64,000 bases of DNA, taken from Desulfotruncus alcoholivorax DSM 16058. GTDB taxonomy: Bacteria; Bacillota; Desulfotomaculia; Desulfotomaculales; Desulfallaceae. The notes beneath the pieces are model-generated. The model was not told where the DNA came from. It saw only the letters and a list, made by a program, of their open reading frames with translations, and did no database searches. Position numbers and translations under genes: made by a program. Positions 1 to 8,858 of this stretch are shown here, piece after piece. Every line of letters begins with the position of its first letter. Within the stretch, counting starts at the first letter, position 1. The stretch lies in contig NZ_AUMW01000006.1 of NCBI RefSeq assembly GCF_000430885.1, forward strand, positions 62,001 through 126,000, given 5' to 3'.

Positions 1-3
1 ATG

Positions 4-642
4 TTATTTCACCCACCCTTGACATAATTTAACGCCTTCAGCAGCGTTGGTCGTAAACGCATCTGCGCCAATCATCTGACACGCCTGCTCGGTAACAGGG
101 TTCCCGCCGATAATCACTTTGACGCTGTCACGCAATCCAGCCTCTTTGAGTGCATCAACTGTGTTTTTCATGGAATCCAAAGCCAGGGTCAGCACGCCGC
201 TCATGCCCACAATGTCAGGTTTAACTTCCTTTACTTTTTCCACAAAAGCACTGGCCGGCGTATCTATGCCAAGGTCATAAACTTCAAAGCCGGCTGCTTC
301 CGACATACTCTTGAAAATATTTTTCCCGATGTCGTGTAAATCTCCTTCAACCGTGGCAAGAACGATTTTTCCGACCTTGGCAGAGCTTTCCTTACCCATG
401 GCCGGCTTTAAAATATCAATTGCAGAAGTAAGTAATTCCCCGGCAAATATTAAATCCCCGACAAAATACTCTTTTTTATCAAACAGGTCGCCAACTATGG
501 TCATACCTTGCTGGCAGGCGTTTACCACCGCCGTGGTTTCTTCGATGCCGGGGTTGGCAGCCACAAAGTTTTTCAACATTCCCAATACTTTTGGTTCGTC
601 CAGGTTTCCTACTGCATTGGTCAATTCTTGCAAGTCCAACAT
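4..642 (-). CDS. Corrinoid (B12-binding) protein of a methyltransferase system, MtgC/MttC type
   Basis: A 212-residue cytoplasmic cobalamin carrier that shuttles a methyl group between a substrate methyltransferase and a methyl-THF methyltransferase. The N-terminal ~90 residues are the helical cap typical of MtaC/MtbC/MttC proteins. The Rossmann-like B12 domain follows, with the motif GDLHDIGK, whose His is the lower cobalt ligand, and further on an SGVL segment and an IIGG turn. Length is normal for the family. The ATG start has an excellent AAGGAGG site 7 nt upstream. It lies 195 bp downstream of the methyl-THF methyltransferase gene on the same strand, so the two are probably co-transcribed. 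A partner substrate methyltransferase is not adjacent; the MttB homologue at 14.3-15.8 kb is a candidate (inference). The true substrate cannot be read from sequence. Confidence 0.93.
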   Translation of the reverse strand: MLDLQELTNAVGNLDEPKVLGMLKNFVAANPGIEETTAVVNACQQGMTIVGDLFDKKEYFVGDLIFAGELLTSAIDILKPAMGKESSAKVGKIVLATVEGDLHDIGKNIFKSMSEAAGFEVYDLGIDTPASAFVEKVKEVKPDIVGMSGVLTLALDSMKNTVDALKEAGLRDSVKVIIGGNPVTEQACQMIGADAFTTNAAEGVKLCQGWVK

Positions 643-805
643 TAATAGTCCTCCTTTTAATTTATAGTTGTTGGATAAGTTGTATGCACTTGCCGGTTTT
701 TGTTTTCTTTTGCTGTTTATTACCCCCCTGCCTAAAATATTTTGCGTGCGTCACGGCAAAATAACAGTTCTTGTTTTATTAAAGTCTACCTGACGTACGG
801 TACAT

Positions 806-821
806 ACCTGTGTATACAGGT
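806..821. promoter_or_regulatory. Short inverted repeat between the two corrinoid-system genes
   Basis: Perfect 6-bp arms ACCTGT/ACAGGT separated by GTAT, in the 195-bp spacer between the methyl-THF methyltransferase stop and the corrinoid protein start. It could be a processing hairpin or an operator. No T-run follows, so it is not a convincing terminator. Confidence 0.3.
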
Positions 822-837
822 TACAGAAAAAATAACT

Positions 838-1653
838 TTATTGCTCCATACTTCTGTCCGGGCCAATTTTATTTTTCCGGTAGGCGTTGGAGAAATTGCG
901 GCAATACCTGTCGCGCCCAAGCAACGCTTCAGTTGCCAGCAGAGTTGTTAATATATCCCTGTTGCAGGGATCCAGGATGGCTGAATCCATTCCAGCATAA
1001 ACTGCAATGGTTAAGAAGTGCTGGTTGACTATTTTTCTTAAAGGCATGCCAAAAGAAATGTTACTTAATCCCGAGGTTACTTTAATGGTGGGGTAAATAG
1101 CTTTTACAGTTTTTAATGTGTCAATAAAGTTTAACAGGGACCGGTTGTCCGCTGACAACGCCATCACCAGCGGGTCAATGTGGATCCGCTCCGGAGTGAT
1201 GTCATACTTCTTGGCTTTTTCAACCATGATTTTGGTAATTTCAACCCTGGTTTGGACATCGGACGGAATACCTTTACTGTCACAGGTCAAGGCAATAACC
1301 TGCCATTCCGTGCCCTTAATCATGGGGTAAATGACTTCACATTTATCACCTTCTTCAGACACCGAATTGATGATACCGGGTTTTTGGGCATACTTAAAAA
1401 CCTGTTCAATAATTCTGGGGTTGGGGCTGTCAATACATAATGGTTTATCAACTGCGCCCTGAACTATGTCCATCAGCCATTTTAAAGTATCAGCCTCAAC
1501 CTCCGGCGCAGTGCCGGCACACACGTCGATGTAATCGGCACCGGCTTCAACCTGCTTGACAGCCAGATTGCGTATGAACTCTTCGTCTTTCTCTGCTATT
1601 GCTTTTTTTACGCTCGGAATGGTTCCATTGATTTTTTCCCCGATAATGATCAA
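838..1653 (-). CDS. Methyltetrahydrofolate:corrinoid methyltransferase (MtgA-like, pterin-binding)
   Basis: Pterin-binding TIM-barrel enzyme of 271 residues that exchanges a methyl group between a corrinoid protein and tetrahydrofolate, feeding methyl groups into the Wood-Ljungdahl branch or the reverse. The N-terminus IIIGEKINGT, the AGADYIDVCAGT strand, the CIDSPNP strand, the ALTCDSKGIP segment and the SGLSNISFGMP segment match the AcsE/MtgA/MetH pterin domain, including the conserved DxxNxxS-type pterin contacts. The start is TTG with AGGGGGAG 7 nt upstream. It is the first gene of an apparent two-gene unit with the corrinoid protein at 4-642. The leader carries a good sigma-A-type promoter and a near-palindrome. 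The exact subgroup (glycine betaine, aromatic O-demethylation or other) is not determinable here. Confidence 0.92.
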   Translation of the reverse strand: MIIIGEKINGTIPSVKKAIAEKDEEFIRNLAVKQVEAGADYIDVCAGTAPEVEADTLKWLMDIVQGAVDKPLCIDSPNPRIIEQVFKYAQKPGIINSVSEEGDKCEVIYPMIKGTEWQVIALTCDSKGIPSDVQTRVEITKIMVEKAKKYDITPERIHIDPLVMALSADNRSLLNFIDTLKTVKAIYPTIKVTSGLSNISFGMPLRKIVNQHFLTIAVYAGMDSAILDPCNRDILTTLLATEALLGRDRYCRNFSNAYRKNKIGPDRSMEQ

Positions 1654-1693
1654 TGCAAAACTCCCCCTTACAAATGCTCCACGTTATGTCTTT

Positions 1694-1709
1694 ACACGTA
1701 TATACATGT
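1694..1709. promoter_or_regulatory. Near-palindromic operator candidate
   Basis: The 16-mer ACACGTATATACATGT is an imperfect palindrome lying just downstream of the predicted -10 box of the methyl-THF methyltransferase promoter. That is a position where a repressor would block transcription. No cognate regulator is identified. Confidence 0.35.
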
Positions 1710-1717
1710 CTACCTTT

Positions 1718-1745
1718 ATACTATCACGCATTGTTGCTTTGTCAA
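1718..1745 (-). promoter_or_regulatory. Sigma-A-type promoter of the methyl-THF methyltransferase/corrinoid unit
   Basis: On the minus strand TTGACA (1745-1740) and TAGTAT (1723-1718) are separated by 16 nt, about 65 nt upstream of the TTG start at 1653. This is close to consensus. The transcription start is inferred, not shown. Confidence 0.6.
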
Positions 1746-1777
1746 TACCAACTATCAGACTAGTTAAAAATTTTAAA

Positions 1778-1825
1778 AAAAGAACCGCCGGTCGGGCCTG
1801 AAAAACCTCAACCGGCGGTTCTTTT
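1778..1825 (-). terminator. Strong intrinsic terminator downstream of the Uma2-family gene
   Basis: Perfect 15-bp arms (AAAAGAACCGCCGGT / ACCGGCGGTTCTTTT) around an 18-nt loop. On the minus strand the stem ends in a T-rich tract, just past the stop of the gene at 1861. Because the stem begins with A and ends with T, it may also work on the other strand. Confidence 0.85.
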
Positions 1826-1860
1826 GAGTAAATCCTGCTTCACTTTGGTATTTCATTATA

Positions 1861-2409
1861 TTATAAAAATACTTCTTTTAAATTAATTTGCAGCCCCGAC
1901 AACAGCGGGGATTCCAAAATTTCATCGCCGCGGTACGCTTCGTGCAAAATCCATTTCTTTTCGCCGGGGGCAAATACCTGCACTATTCCGGCATCCGGGT
2001 CTACGATCCAGTATTCCTTAACCCCATACTTATAGTAAAGCCTGCTTTTTTCTACCTTATCCCGGCTGGCTGTCGACGGTGACAATATTTCAACTACTAA
2101 ATCCGGCGCACCTTTAATGTTATCTTCGGTAATAATATTCAAACGATTGGCGGAAATAAAGAGTATGTCAGGCTGTGGTTTTTCTGTTGCACTTAGAACA
2201 ACATCGGTGGGAGCGTCATAAACCTCGCCTAAATTATTATTACGAACAAAATTTGTAATAAACCAAACCAATCGGCCTTTAACCCGTTGGTGGATGGTCT
2301 TCGGTGCTGGAACCAAAATTAGTTCACCCCCGATTAGCTCATACTGGTTGTCGTCATTAATTTTTAAGTAATCCTCATAAGTATATAACTTATTAGGAGT
2401 TTCTTGCAT
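1861..2409 (-). CDS. Uma2 family endonuclease-like protein
   Basis: About 182 residues of the Uma2 (DUF820) family, a restriction-endonuclease-like fold of largely unknown role. Visible hallmarks are YELIGGEL near the N-terminus, then KPQPDILF, VVEILSPST, and YKYGVKEYWIVDP, which carry the acidic and lysine residues of the PD-(D/E)XK-like centre. A longer reading frame extends to 2520, but the ATG at 2409 has AAGGAGG 7 nt upstream and fits the family N-terminus, so it is chosen. The gene lies 144 bp downstream of jetC on the same strand. It has its own predicted promoter and a strong terminator, so it may be an independent unit. A functional link with the jet operon is only a possibility. Confidence 0.85.
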   Translation of the reverse strand: MQETPNKLYTYEDYLKINDDNQYELIGGELILVPAPKTIHQRVKGRLVWFITNFVRNNNLGEVYDAPTDVVLSATEKPQPDILFISANRLNIITEDNIKGAPDLVVEILSPSTASRDKVEKSRLYYKYGVKEYWIVDPDAGIVQVFAPGEKKWILHEAYRGDEILESPLLSGLQINLKEVFL

Positions 2410-2499
2410 GTCAGAACCCTCCTTGAACATAACACGAGCATATACTGACCAATTCACTGAAAAAAACCACATCCTGATTGTGGCAATACTGTACATCAC

Positions 2500-2528
2500 A
2501 TTATATATCGCAGCATGCAAAGGTGCAA
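2500..2528 (-). promoter_or_regulatory. Predicted promoter of the Uma2 gene
   Basis: Minus-strand TTGCAC (2528-2523), 17-nt spacer, TATAAT (2505-2500), about 90 nt ahead of the start at 2409. The -10 box is perfect. It suggests transcription separate from the jet operon. Confidence 0.55.
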
Positions 2529-2553
2529 TATGGGAACCGGATTGATTATTGCT

Positions 2554-5500
2554 TCAAGATATCATTTCTCCCCGGCTTAAACCGTTAGCGGCTGTCAGTG
2601 CCTGTTGTTGTTCCAGCTCAACCCATTGCTCTATCTCCTTACAGGTAACGCGCTCCACAAAACTGTTGAAGCCTTCTCTCATCACAATTATATTGGTATT
2701 GACAAATGGTACTACCAGCTGGATTTTACCGGTCGGTTCAACGATGAGCACCTGGAAACCTAATTTGCGGATAAAACGCATGCATTCCTCAACGTTGTCG
2801 GCATCCATCCGGTTAAAGGCTTCGTCAAAAACCACCAGGCGCAGTGTATCTTCTTTTTTACGATAAAGGTGGTAGACCTGGTAAAAAGAAGCTAAAATCG
2901 CAACGTAAAAAGGAATCTGTGCGCCCCCTCCCGACTCGGTTCGGGACACCTTGGAGAAATAGCTTTTGTTTCCCTGTTCATCGGTAATGATAATGTCAAA
3001 ATCAAGGTACGAGCGGTAATCGGTAAGCTCCTGCAATTTATCCTGCCGGCTGCTGGAAGTAATCTCTTCAAAAAGACGGCTGAAACTATCACCGTATAGT
3101 TCCTGGAACACCGTACTAAAAAGCAGCTCTGTTGAGCCTAGCTGATATCCCTCGATCATTTCGTAAAACTCTCGCAGTTCCGGCTTGGGGGTCAGGCTGA
3201 ACCGGTAGGAATAACTGCCGAATTTCAAATCCTGCAGCGCAAAGTTTAGTTCATCTATTTCTTCATGGGCCAGCCTGATGGCTTCATGCAAGCGGGACAG
3301 GAAATGTTCCTTTAAAGCCTGCTCCGCCTTTTTCCGTGCTTCACCTGCCTTTTTACTGTACTCAGGCAGGTGAATTTCCTTTAAAAAGTGCATCCTTTCA
3401 GCATATTTTTGGTTATCTATAGCTGTTACATCCGCTAAAAAATCAAATTTCTTATTAAATTCATGCCTGATGTTTACCACTTGATCCATTTTATTTTTGA
3501 TCTTGGTTTCCAAGCCCTGGATATTTCTATAGTAATTATTTGCCAATTCCACAGGCATGCGCTGTTGGCTTTCCCGCTCCCATTTAGCCTGGCAAGTTTC
3601 CTTTAATTCTTCCGAAATTACATCCAGGTTTTCAAGATACTTTTGATAACAAGCATCTTTTTCACCGGCAAGTTGCTGCAGCTGTTGTTCAGATAATTCC
3701 AGTTTTGCTTGTACCTGTCCTTTTTCTGTGTTTAAATTAGCAATTTCCTTTTCGCACTGCCTGAGCTCGATTTCTTTACCTGCTCTCGCCTTTTCCAACA
3801 TTTCCAGCTCTGAACGGTCCAGGTGCAGCAATTCCTGTTTTGCCTGCACCAGTTCCCAGGCCAGTCTGTCCAAATCCTTGCACTGTGCGAAATCCTTTTG
3901 CCATTGCCGGTAAAGGTAATGTTTGTCGCTGTTTAGATTTAGTACCCCTTCACTTTTCTCTATTTTTTCGTTTAACAGGGATAACTCGCCCTGGCATTTT
4001 TTTAATTCTTCCCGTTTCCCGGCAAGCTGTAATTTCACAGCCTGCGCGCCTATGTAAGGCACCTCATAACGTTTTTGGGGAATTTGGCGGGCTGTATAAT
4101 TTTGGTACAGCATACAGGTATCGGTGATAGCCCGTTTGTATTGTTTCAACTCCTTCTCCGACAAGCATTTCATCACCCCGCCCAAAAGCCAGTTGGCGTA
4201 AGCGCGAATATAATCTTTTTCGGCTATGATTTCCTCGGCAAGACTTCCTGCAAGCGGAGGCCTGACCTCCTTGACCAGCTTATCGGTATTTACCAGGCCT
4301 ACATTTTCCATACCGTGGGTGAATTTATAGCGCTCGTAAATACTCAACGCCTGGTCGAAATATCCCGGCGGTACCAGAAGATCAAACTTCTGGGTGGAAA
4401 GATAGCCCTCTATGGCATTCTGCCAGCGCCGGTCACAGATATCGATGGCCTCGCAAAAAATATCCACCGGCACACAGCCCTGGCCAGCTTCCTGCGCAAG
4501 ATGCTCCTCCAATAATTTTTTCAATTTCATCGTGGCAGAAGTAGAGTTCAGCACCCGGTTTTTTTCAAGGTTTTTAATCGCCAGCGCCAGCTCCCGGGCC
4601 TGCCTTTGCACTGTTTCCCGCTGTTTTTTAAGTTCTGACACCTGTATGATGAGCCATTTCATGCTTTCATTCCAGGAGCGGGTAAGCTTGTCCGTTTCTG
4701 CAGGGAATAATCCCGCGTCCAGGAACATTCTCCAGGCCCGGTCATCTTGTTTAAGGGATTCAATTAAACTGGCGGGCGCCTTTAGCAGGTCTAAAACCTC
4801 AATCAGTTTTTCCCTGTCCCGTATATCTGTTTTAACCTGCTGCAGCAGGTTGCGCTGTTTTTCCTCCAACTCCGCCATCTTTTCTGTTATAGCTGCGATA
4901 TTCTGCTTTAATTTGTTTTCCTGCTGCATTACCGCTATGCCATTAATTTTTTCGATCAGTTGTTCCTTTTCAGCATTTAACTTTTTATACTTGGCTTCAA
5001 TCGTGCCCAGCTCACCCAACAACCACTGCAGCCGGTCCTTTGATTTTTGATATTGCTGCAGCGCCTCGTCCAACTCCCGCACTTTTTGCTCATAATTACC
5101 CCTGTACAGCATATACCGGCCAACTGTTTCCTGACGTCTGAAGTGCTCAACCTTCCCGTATTCCCGACACAGTTCCTCCAAGGCCATAATCTCCGCCCCG
5201 GTGTTTAAAAGCTGGTTTTCCATTTGGCGGTATCTTTCAGCATAATCCCGCATGGTATCCACATCCACAGGCCGTTCATCCAAAATGTAGCCATAGATAA
5301 ACGTCCTCAAGTTGGTAATAGGCTTAAAAGAAATACCTTTGACAAAAAGTGAAAAAAACGACTCCTTGATCCCGCCAAACAGCTGGCGCAGATCGTTTCT
5401 GTAGCCCTCCAGGTCATTGCGGTACTGGCGGAAATTAAGGCCCTTAGCCCTGATATAGCGGATAAACTGCTCTCTGTTGCGCGGGTACCCGTCCTGTAAA

Positions 5501-5922
5501 AACAACTTATCCCCCAGCCGGCAATCTTCAATTTTAAAAAAAACATGTTCCTCTTCACCAGAGTCGCAATAATAGTCAAATACCGCGCCGATTAAGCAAG
5601 ATTGTTTGGTAGAGGTACGGGTAAATTCAAGTACTATATAGCTTGAAAAATCCTCATCATTTCCTCTTAAATAGGTATACTTGCCTTCCGTGCCGGTCCT
5701 GCCCCGCAAATAACCTTTAAGGTCCCTGGCTGTCTTTTCATCAAATGCAGCGGAATTGAACAGAACCTTTTTCATATTGGAGACAAGAACTACTTGTAAG
5801 GCGTCAATCAGCGTTGACTTGCCTGCTTTATTGTTACCGGTGATTAGGGCGCTGCCTGCGATTGGAATATATTCGTTAGTAAAGTAATGCCAATTAATCA
5901 GCTTTATCCCGGTCAAGAGCAT
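2554..5922 (-). CDS. jetC: JetC-like SMC/MukB-type ATPase (Wadjet-type complex)
   Basis: A large (about 1122 residues) ABC-type ATPase with the SMC/Rad50 layout. A Walker A motif (GNNKAGKST) lies near residue 28. Long coiled-coil stretches rich in E, K, Q and L flank a central hinge-like region around residues 470-620. The C-terminal half ends with an ABC signature-like TESGGGAQ and a Walker B VVFDEAFNRMD. In Wadjet systems JetC is the motor that extrudes loops and recognises closed circular DNA with JetA and JetB. The ATG at 5922 is preferred over the longer frame to 5988 because it begins just before MLLTGIKLINW, the family N-terminus, and has a G-rich site upstream. The gene overlaps jetB by 29 nt. 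No JetD follows. MksB-like chromosome maintenance is the alternative role. Confidence 0.85.
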   Translation of the reverse strand: MLLTGIKLINWHYFTNEYIPIAGSALITGNNKAGKSTLIDALQVVLVSNMKKVLFNSAAFDEKTARDLKGYLRGRTGTEGKYTYLRGNDEDFSSYIVLEFTRTSTKQSCLIGAVFDYYCDSGEEEHVFFKIEDCRLGDKLFLQDGYPRNREQFIRYIRAKGLNFRQYRNDLEGYRNDLRQLFGGIKESFFSLFVKGISFKPITNLRTFIYGYILDERPVDVDTMRDYAERYRQMENQLLNTGAEIMALEELCREYGKVEHFRRQETVGRYMLYRGNYEQKVRELDEALQQYQKSKDRLQWLLGELGTIEAKYKKLNAEKEQLIEKINGIAVMQQENKLKQNIAAITEKMAELEEKQRNLLQQVKTDIRDREKLIEVLDLLKAPASLIESLKQDDRAWRMFLDAGLFPAETDKLTRSWNESMKWLIIQVSELKKQRETVQRQARELALAIKNLEKNRVLNSTSATMKLKKLLEEHLAQEAGQGCVPVDIFCEAIDICDRRWQNAIEGYLSTQKFDLLVPPGYFDQALSIYERYKFTHGMENVGLVNTDKLVKEVRPPLAGSLAEEIIAEKDYIRAYANWLLGGVMKCLSEKELKQYKRAITDTCMLYQNYTARQIPQKRYEVPYIGAQAVKLQLAGKREELKKCQGELSLLNEKIEKSEGVLNLNSDKHYLYRQWQKDFAQCKDLDRLAWELVQAKQELLHLDRSELEMLEKARAGKEIELRQCEKEIANLNTEKGQVQAKLELSEQQLQQLAGEKDACYQKYLENLDVISEELKETCQAKWERESQQRMPVELANNYYRNIQGLETKIKNKMDQVVNIRHEFNKKFDFLADVTAIDNQKYAERMHFLKEIHLPEYSKKAGEARKKAEQALKEHFLSRLHEAIRLAHEEIDELNFALQDLKFGSYSYRFSLTPKPELREFYEMIEGYQLGSTELLFSTVFQELYGDSFSRLFEEITSSSRQDKLQELTDYRSYLDFDIIITDEQGNKSYFSKVSRTESGGGAQIPFYVAILASFYQVYHLYRKKEDTLRLVVFDEAFNRMDADNVEECMRFIRKLGFQVLIVEPTGKIQLVVPFVNTNIIVMREGFNSFVERVTCKEIEQWVELEQQQALTAANGLSRGEMIS

Positions 5923-6517
5923 CCTCTTTGTCCCCCTTTGACTCGCCTGCCCTGATCCAATCCGCCAATCTTTCAACGCTGGGCACATCTACAACTAAAA
6001 GGATCGTAGGGTATAATAGATATACCGCATCAGGGTCCTTCCACTGCCCGCGTTTTAAGTCCAAAATGGAAAAGTTACTGAAAAGTTTTAATGCCTTTTC
6101 CAGGTCATCCCTGGCCGGTAAACGGTTTTTGATCTCCAGGGCCATATATTTTCCCTGGATATCTTCACCTGATATCAGTACCTCCCGGGTCAACCGCAAA
6201 GCATTTTGTTTTTCATCATAAAGCAGCCTGAGAATAAATAAAAATATTGTTTCCTGCAGGGTAAAGTGGTACCGGTTCCTGCCATAGCGGTTGTATAACT
6301 GCAGCACGGAAAAACGTTTGTTATGGTTCAAATCCCAGCCGGAGAGGGAAAAATATTCGCTGAAAATATCAAGATAACGCTCAACAAAACGGTAAAATAC
6401 ACGGTCTTCTTCCCGTTCATATACCAAAAAGTTCTGGCTGAGCAATAAATTTGCCGCTTTACTGAAAGTGTCCTTATCCTTATTTGAAAACTCCTCATAC
6501 TCCTGGTACCAACTCAA
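5894..6517 (-). CDS. jetB: JetB-like subunit of a Wadjet-type complex
   Basis: A 207-residue protein with no enzyme motif, in the position and size expected for JetB (MukE-like, winged-helix dimer subunit) between jetA and jetC. It shows an N-terminal helical region (LLLSQNFLVYEREED), a hydrophobic helix (ETIFLFILRLLYDEK) and a C-terminal winged-helix-like segment ending YPTILLVVDVPSVERL. The stop region is highly charged. It overlaps jetA by 4 nt (ATGA-type coupling) and jetC by 29 nt, which indicates a tightly coupled operon and stoichiometric assembly. The assignment rests mainly on gene order and length. The sequence resembles the type II JetB family (DUF6063) as I recall it, and this was not searched. 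Confidence 0.75.
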   Translation of the reverse strand: MSWYQEYEEFSNKDKDTFSKAANLLLSQNFLVYEREEDRVFYRFVERYLDIFSEYFSLSGWDLNHNKRFSVLQLYNRYGRNRYHFTLQETIFLFILRLLYDEKQNALRLTREVLISGEDIQGKYMALEIKNRLPARDDLEKALKLFSNFSILDLKRGQWKDPDAVYLLYPTILLVVDVPSVERLADWIRAGESKGDKEDALDRDKAD

Positions 6518-7938
6518 CGTTTGCTCCCCTTCCTTCTGATAACCAGGTTTGGCACCTCAATTGCCCCTTCCTTGAGGGTAACTGTTTCGCCTCTTTCCCC
6601 TTCCAGGCGGTAATTTGCCACGGGCGACTGGCTAAAAAGGATAATATAAATTAGTTTAATCCACTGGTTACGGCTGTTGAGGGGCACCTGTTCAATGGGG
6701 CAACTGTCATTTTCACCCAAAATATTGTCTACATAATTATTTACCTGCTCCACCGTAACTTCTTCTGCCACCCTTGAGCCAAATTGTCGAAGCTGTTTTC
6801 TACGCACCTCCTCCGGCACGGAGACAGCGCGGAGCGGCTGGGGTTTATGGGTCTGCCGCGCCGCCGGAGGCTTTCTCAGGCTGTGGTTATCTACTGTCAC
6901 CTGGGGGAAAAGAGCAATGGAACGGGTAATTTCCCCGGGAACCAAAGTTTTCTCGCCGTGCTCCTTAGCTAATTTACCCAGGTAAGCCAGTACCGTATAG
7001 ATATGCTGACCGGCTCCCCGGCCCTGGTGCAACTTAAACCTGAGGCGATCAGCCGCTGACCTGGCATACCTGGCATTGCGCCGGTCAATTTCACTAAGCA
7101 GCCTGTCCATCTCCTGGCCAAAGGAAGTATCTATATACTCAGTCCATTCATATAAAAGATTTTCGGCTGCTCCCGTGTCCGGTGCCCGTTTTTCCTGCAC
7201 CATAATACCGGCCTGCCTGGCGATCTCGTTTCTATCGGAACGCCACTCCCTGACGCGCTTTAAAATACCAACGCGGTATTTGGATATATGCTCCGAAGTT
7301 TTGAGCCTGTAGTATTGCTCGCCAAGGACCTTGGTTTGATACACATCAAAAATTTGACTCAGGATAGCGCGCACATCTTCTGCTTCCAGGAGTTTCTCGG
7401 TATAATTTTTAATGCTGTGGTTTAAGCTCTTCAAGCCGTCAATTAACTCTTGCGTAGACTCATAAGCTTGCTGCAGGGCTACATAAGAAAAACCTTCACT
7501 GCCGGTAAGGTTCTGGTAAATGCTGAGTATCCTTCCTTTAAACTCCACCCGGTAGCCCGTGCGGATTTTATTCATCGCCTCCAGCATAACAATGGCGTAA
7601 TCAGGGATGGATATTCTAAAAGTGTAATCAAGTTCCGGCTCCAGGTTCAGCCAGCCTGTGTCCACCAGCCTGCGCAAATATTGAAAAGCCTGCTCGCGGG
7701 CGTTTTTTCCCGTTTCTTCCGGGGAGCCCTCTTCTTCAATCTGCCAGGCTTGCTCTCCCACACTCTCCAGGTATTCCGTGAATAATTCGATGATATGATC
7801 CCGGGATAGGGTATAAATTCGCTTATTATACTCCTGGTAAACCAAAAATATCAAATCCACATAAATTTCTTTCAGGTTGCGGCTAAATATAGAAAAAAAG
7901 TTTTCCGGAACCTGCGAAAAAAAATCTTTTCCATACAT
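6514..7938 (-). CDS. jetA: JetA-like kleisin subunit of a Wadjet-type complex
   Basis: About 474 residues. The N-terminus (FFSIFSRNLKEIYVDLI) and the long helical middle resemble the type II JetA family (DUF5716), the kleisin that bridges the two JetC heads and binds JetB. The N-terminal third looks like a winged helix. Residues about 150-330 are helical and charged, and the C-terminal part after a Pro-rich linker (PPAARQTHKPQP) is a second small domain. The frame opens with TTG at 7944, but ATG at 7938 is two codons in and equally placed. First gene of the jetABC operon, overlapping jetB by 4 nt. Upstream is a decayed region, so no further jet gene precedes it. MksF/MukF-like housekeeping function is the alternative. 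Confidence 0.8.
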   Translation of the reverse strand: MYGKDFFSQVPENFFSIFSRNLKEIYVDLIFLVYQEYNKRIYTLSRDHIIELFTEYLESVGEQAWQIEEEGSPEETGKNAREQAFQYLRRLVDTGWLNLEPELDYTFRISIPDYAIVMLEAMNKIRTGYRVEFKGRILSIYQNLTGSEGFSYVALQQAYESTQELIDGLKSLNHSIKNYTEKLLEAEDVRAILSQIFDVYQTKVLGEQYYRLKTSEHISKYRVGILKRVREWRSDRNEIARQAGIMVQEKRAPDTGAAENLLYEWTEYIDTSFGQEMDRLLSEIDRRNARYARSAADRLRFKLHQGRGAGQHIYTVLAYLGKLAKEHGEKTLVPGEITRSIALFPQVTVDNHSLRKPPAARQTHKPQPLRAVSVPEEVRRKQLRQFGSRVAEEVTVEQVNNYVDNILGENDSCPIEQVPLNSRNQWIKLIYIILFSQSPVANYRLEGERGETVTLKEGAIEVPNLVIRRKGSKR

Positions 7939-8114
7939 TTGCAATACCCACTGCCCATTCCTGACCGGCGTTCTATTTTTTTACTTATTAAACAATACTA
8001 TATCAAAAAGAGGCAAAATCCGCAGCCATATTTGGAGTCAGGGTGTTTAGGCAGATTATGTAGGTTTACTCACCGGGATTATCAAGATTAAACTTTCCTT
8101 AAATAAACAAATTT

Positions 8115-8144
8115 AGCCGGCTGTCTTAAAACAGAAAACCGGCT
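8115..8144. terminator. Inverted repeat, possible terminator after the 8.2-8.8 kb pseudogene
   Basis: Arms AGCCGG/CCGGCT with inner complementarity CTGT/ACAG. It lies just beyond the end of the broken minus-strand gene and upstream of jetA. It lacks a clean T-run, so termination is uncertain. Confidence 0.35.
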
Positions 8145-8183
8145 GTCTTTCAAATTAAAAGAAAAATGTAATTATTTATTAAA

Positions 8184-8839
8184 TTATTTCCAAACCAGAG
8201 CCTTGCCTACGAGGTCAATCAAGCCTTTAACTTCAACACCTAGTTCATGCTCCTCCACCATGGGATAAAGCTGAGCTTTACAGATGGAACACGGTGCACA
8301 AAGTATACCATTACCATCTTTGCTTACACCAGTGGCCCGAACCTGGTCGGCTTATTTCTGGCTAAGCTGTATTCGGCGCTGGTACATTTCAGGAACATCG
8401 AACAGGATTCCCGAACCACCGCCACAGCAAAAATTATCCATACCATGGGGTGTCATTTCCCTAAAATCGGAAACACAGGCACGCATAATTACCCGCATAT
8501 TTTCATTTAAACCACACCTGGTGCCTAAACGCAAACCATCTTTCCAAGAAGTTATGTGTAAGGCATTGATGCCAAAGGCTGCACCATAATAAGCAGGGAC
8601 ACCGAGTGCTATCACATCAGCTTGTCTAATCATTTCTTCAATGGAAGTCCAGCCATCCTTTTGTATACATTGATTGGTCTTTAGGCACCAAAACAGCCTT
8701 TGCAAGGGTTAATCATCAGTAGATCTTTTAGAGAAATTATTTCAGCACTATCAATATTCAAGTTTTCGAGAATGAGTTTTACCAGCTTATCTACGGAGCT
8801 ATTGTTTCGTGGACGGCCGCTTACACTTATAACTTGCAT
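8184..8839 (-). pseudogene. Broken flavodoxin/FMN-reductase plus CCG-domain gene
   Basis: The first ~51 codons from the ATG at 8839 (MQVISVSGRPRNNSSVD, ending NPCKGCFGA) are an NADPH-dependent FMN reductase/flavodoxin-fold N-terminus. The homology continues in another frame (IEEMIRQADVIALGVPAYYG), showing a frameshift near 8690. A second shift is likely near GINALHITSWKDG. The same frame then reads FCCGGGSG, a cysteine-rich CCG motif as in HdrB/HdrD-type proteins. It meets a TAA at about 8352, and reads on in frame through ILCAPCSICKAQL to a stop at 8184. The result is at least one frameshift and one nonsense codon, and apparently a join of two protein families. It sits directly downstream of the MTH865 gene on the same strand. 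It is not expected to make a functional product. Confidence 0.8.
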
Positions 8840-8858
8840 TAGTTTTTCTTTAATTTTA

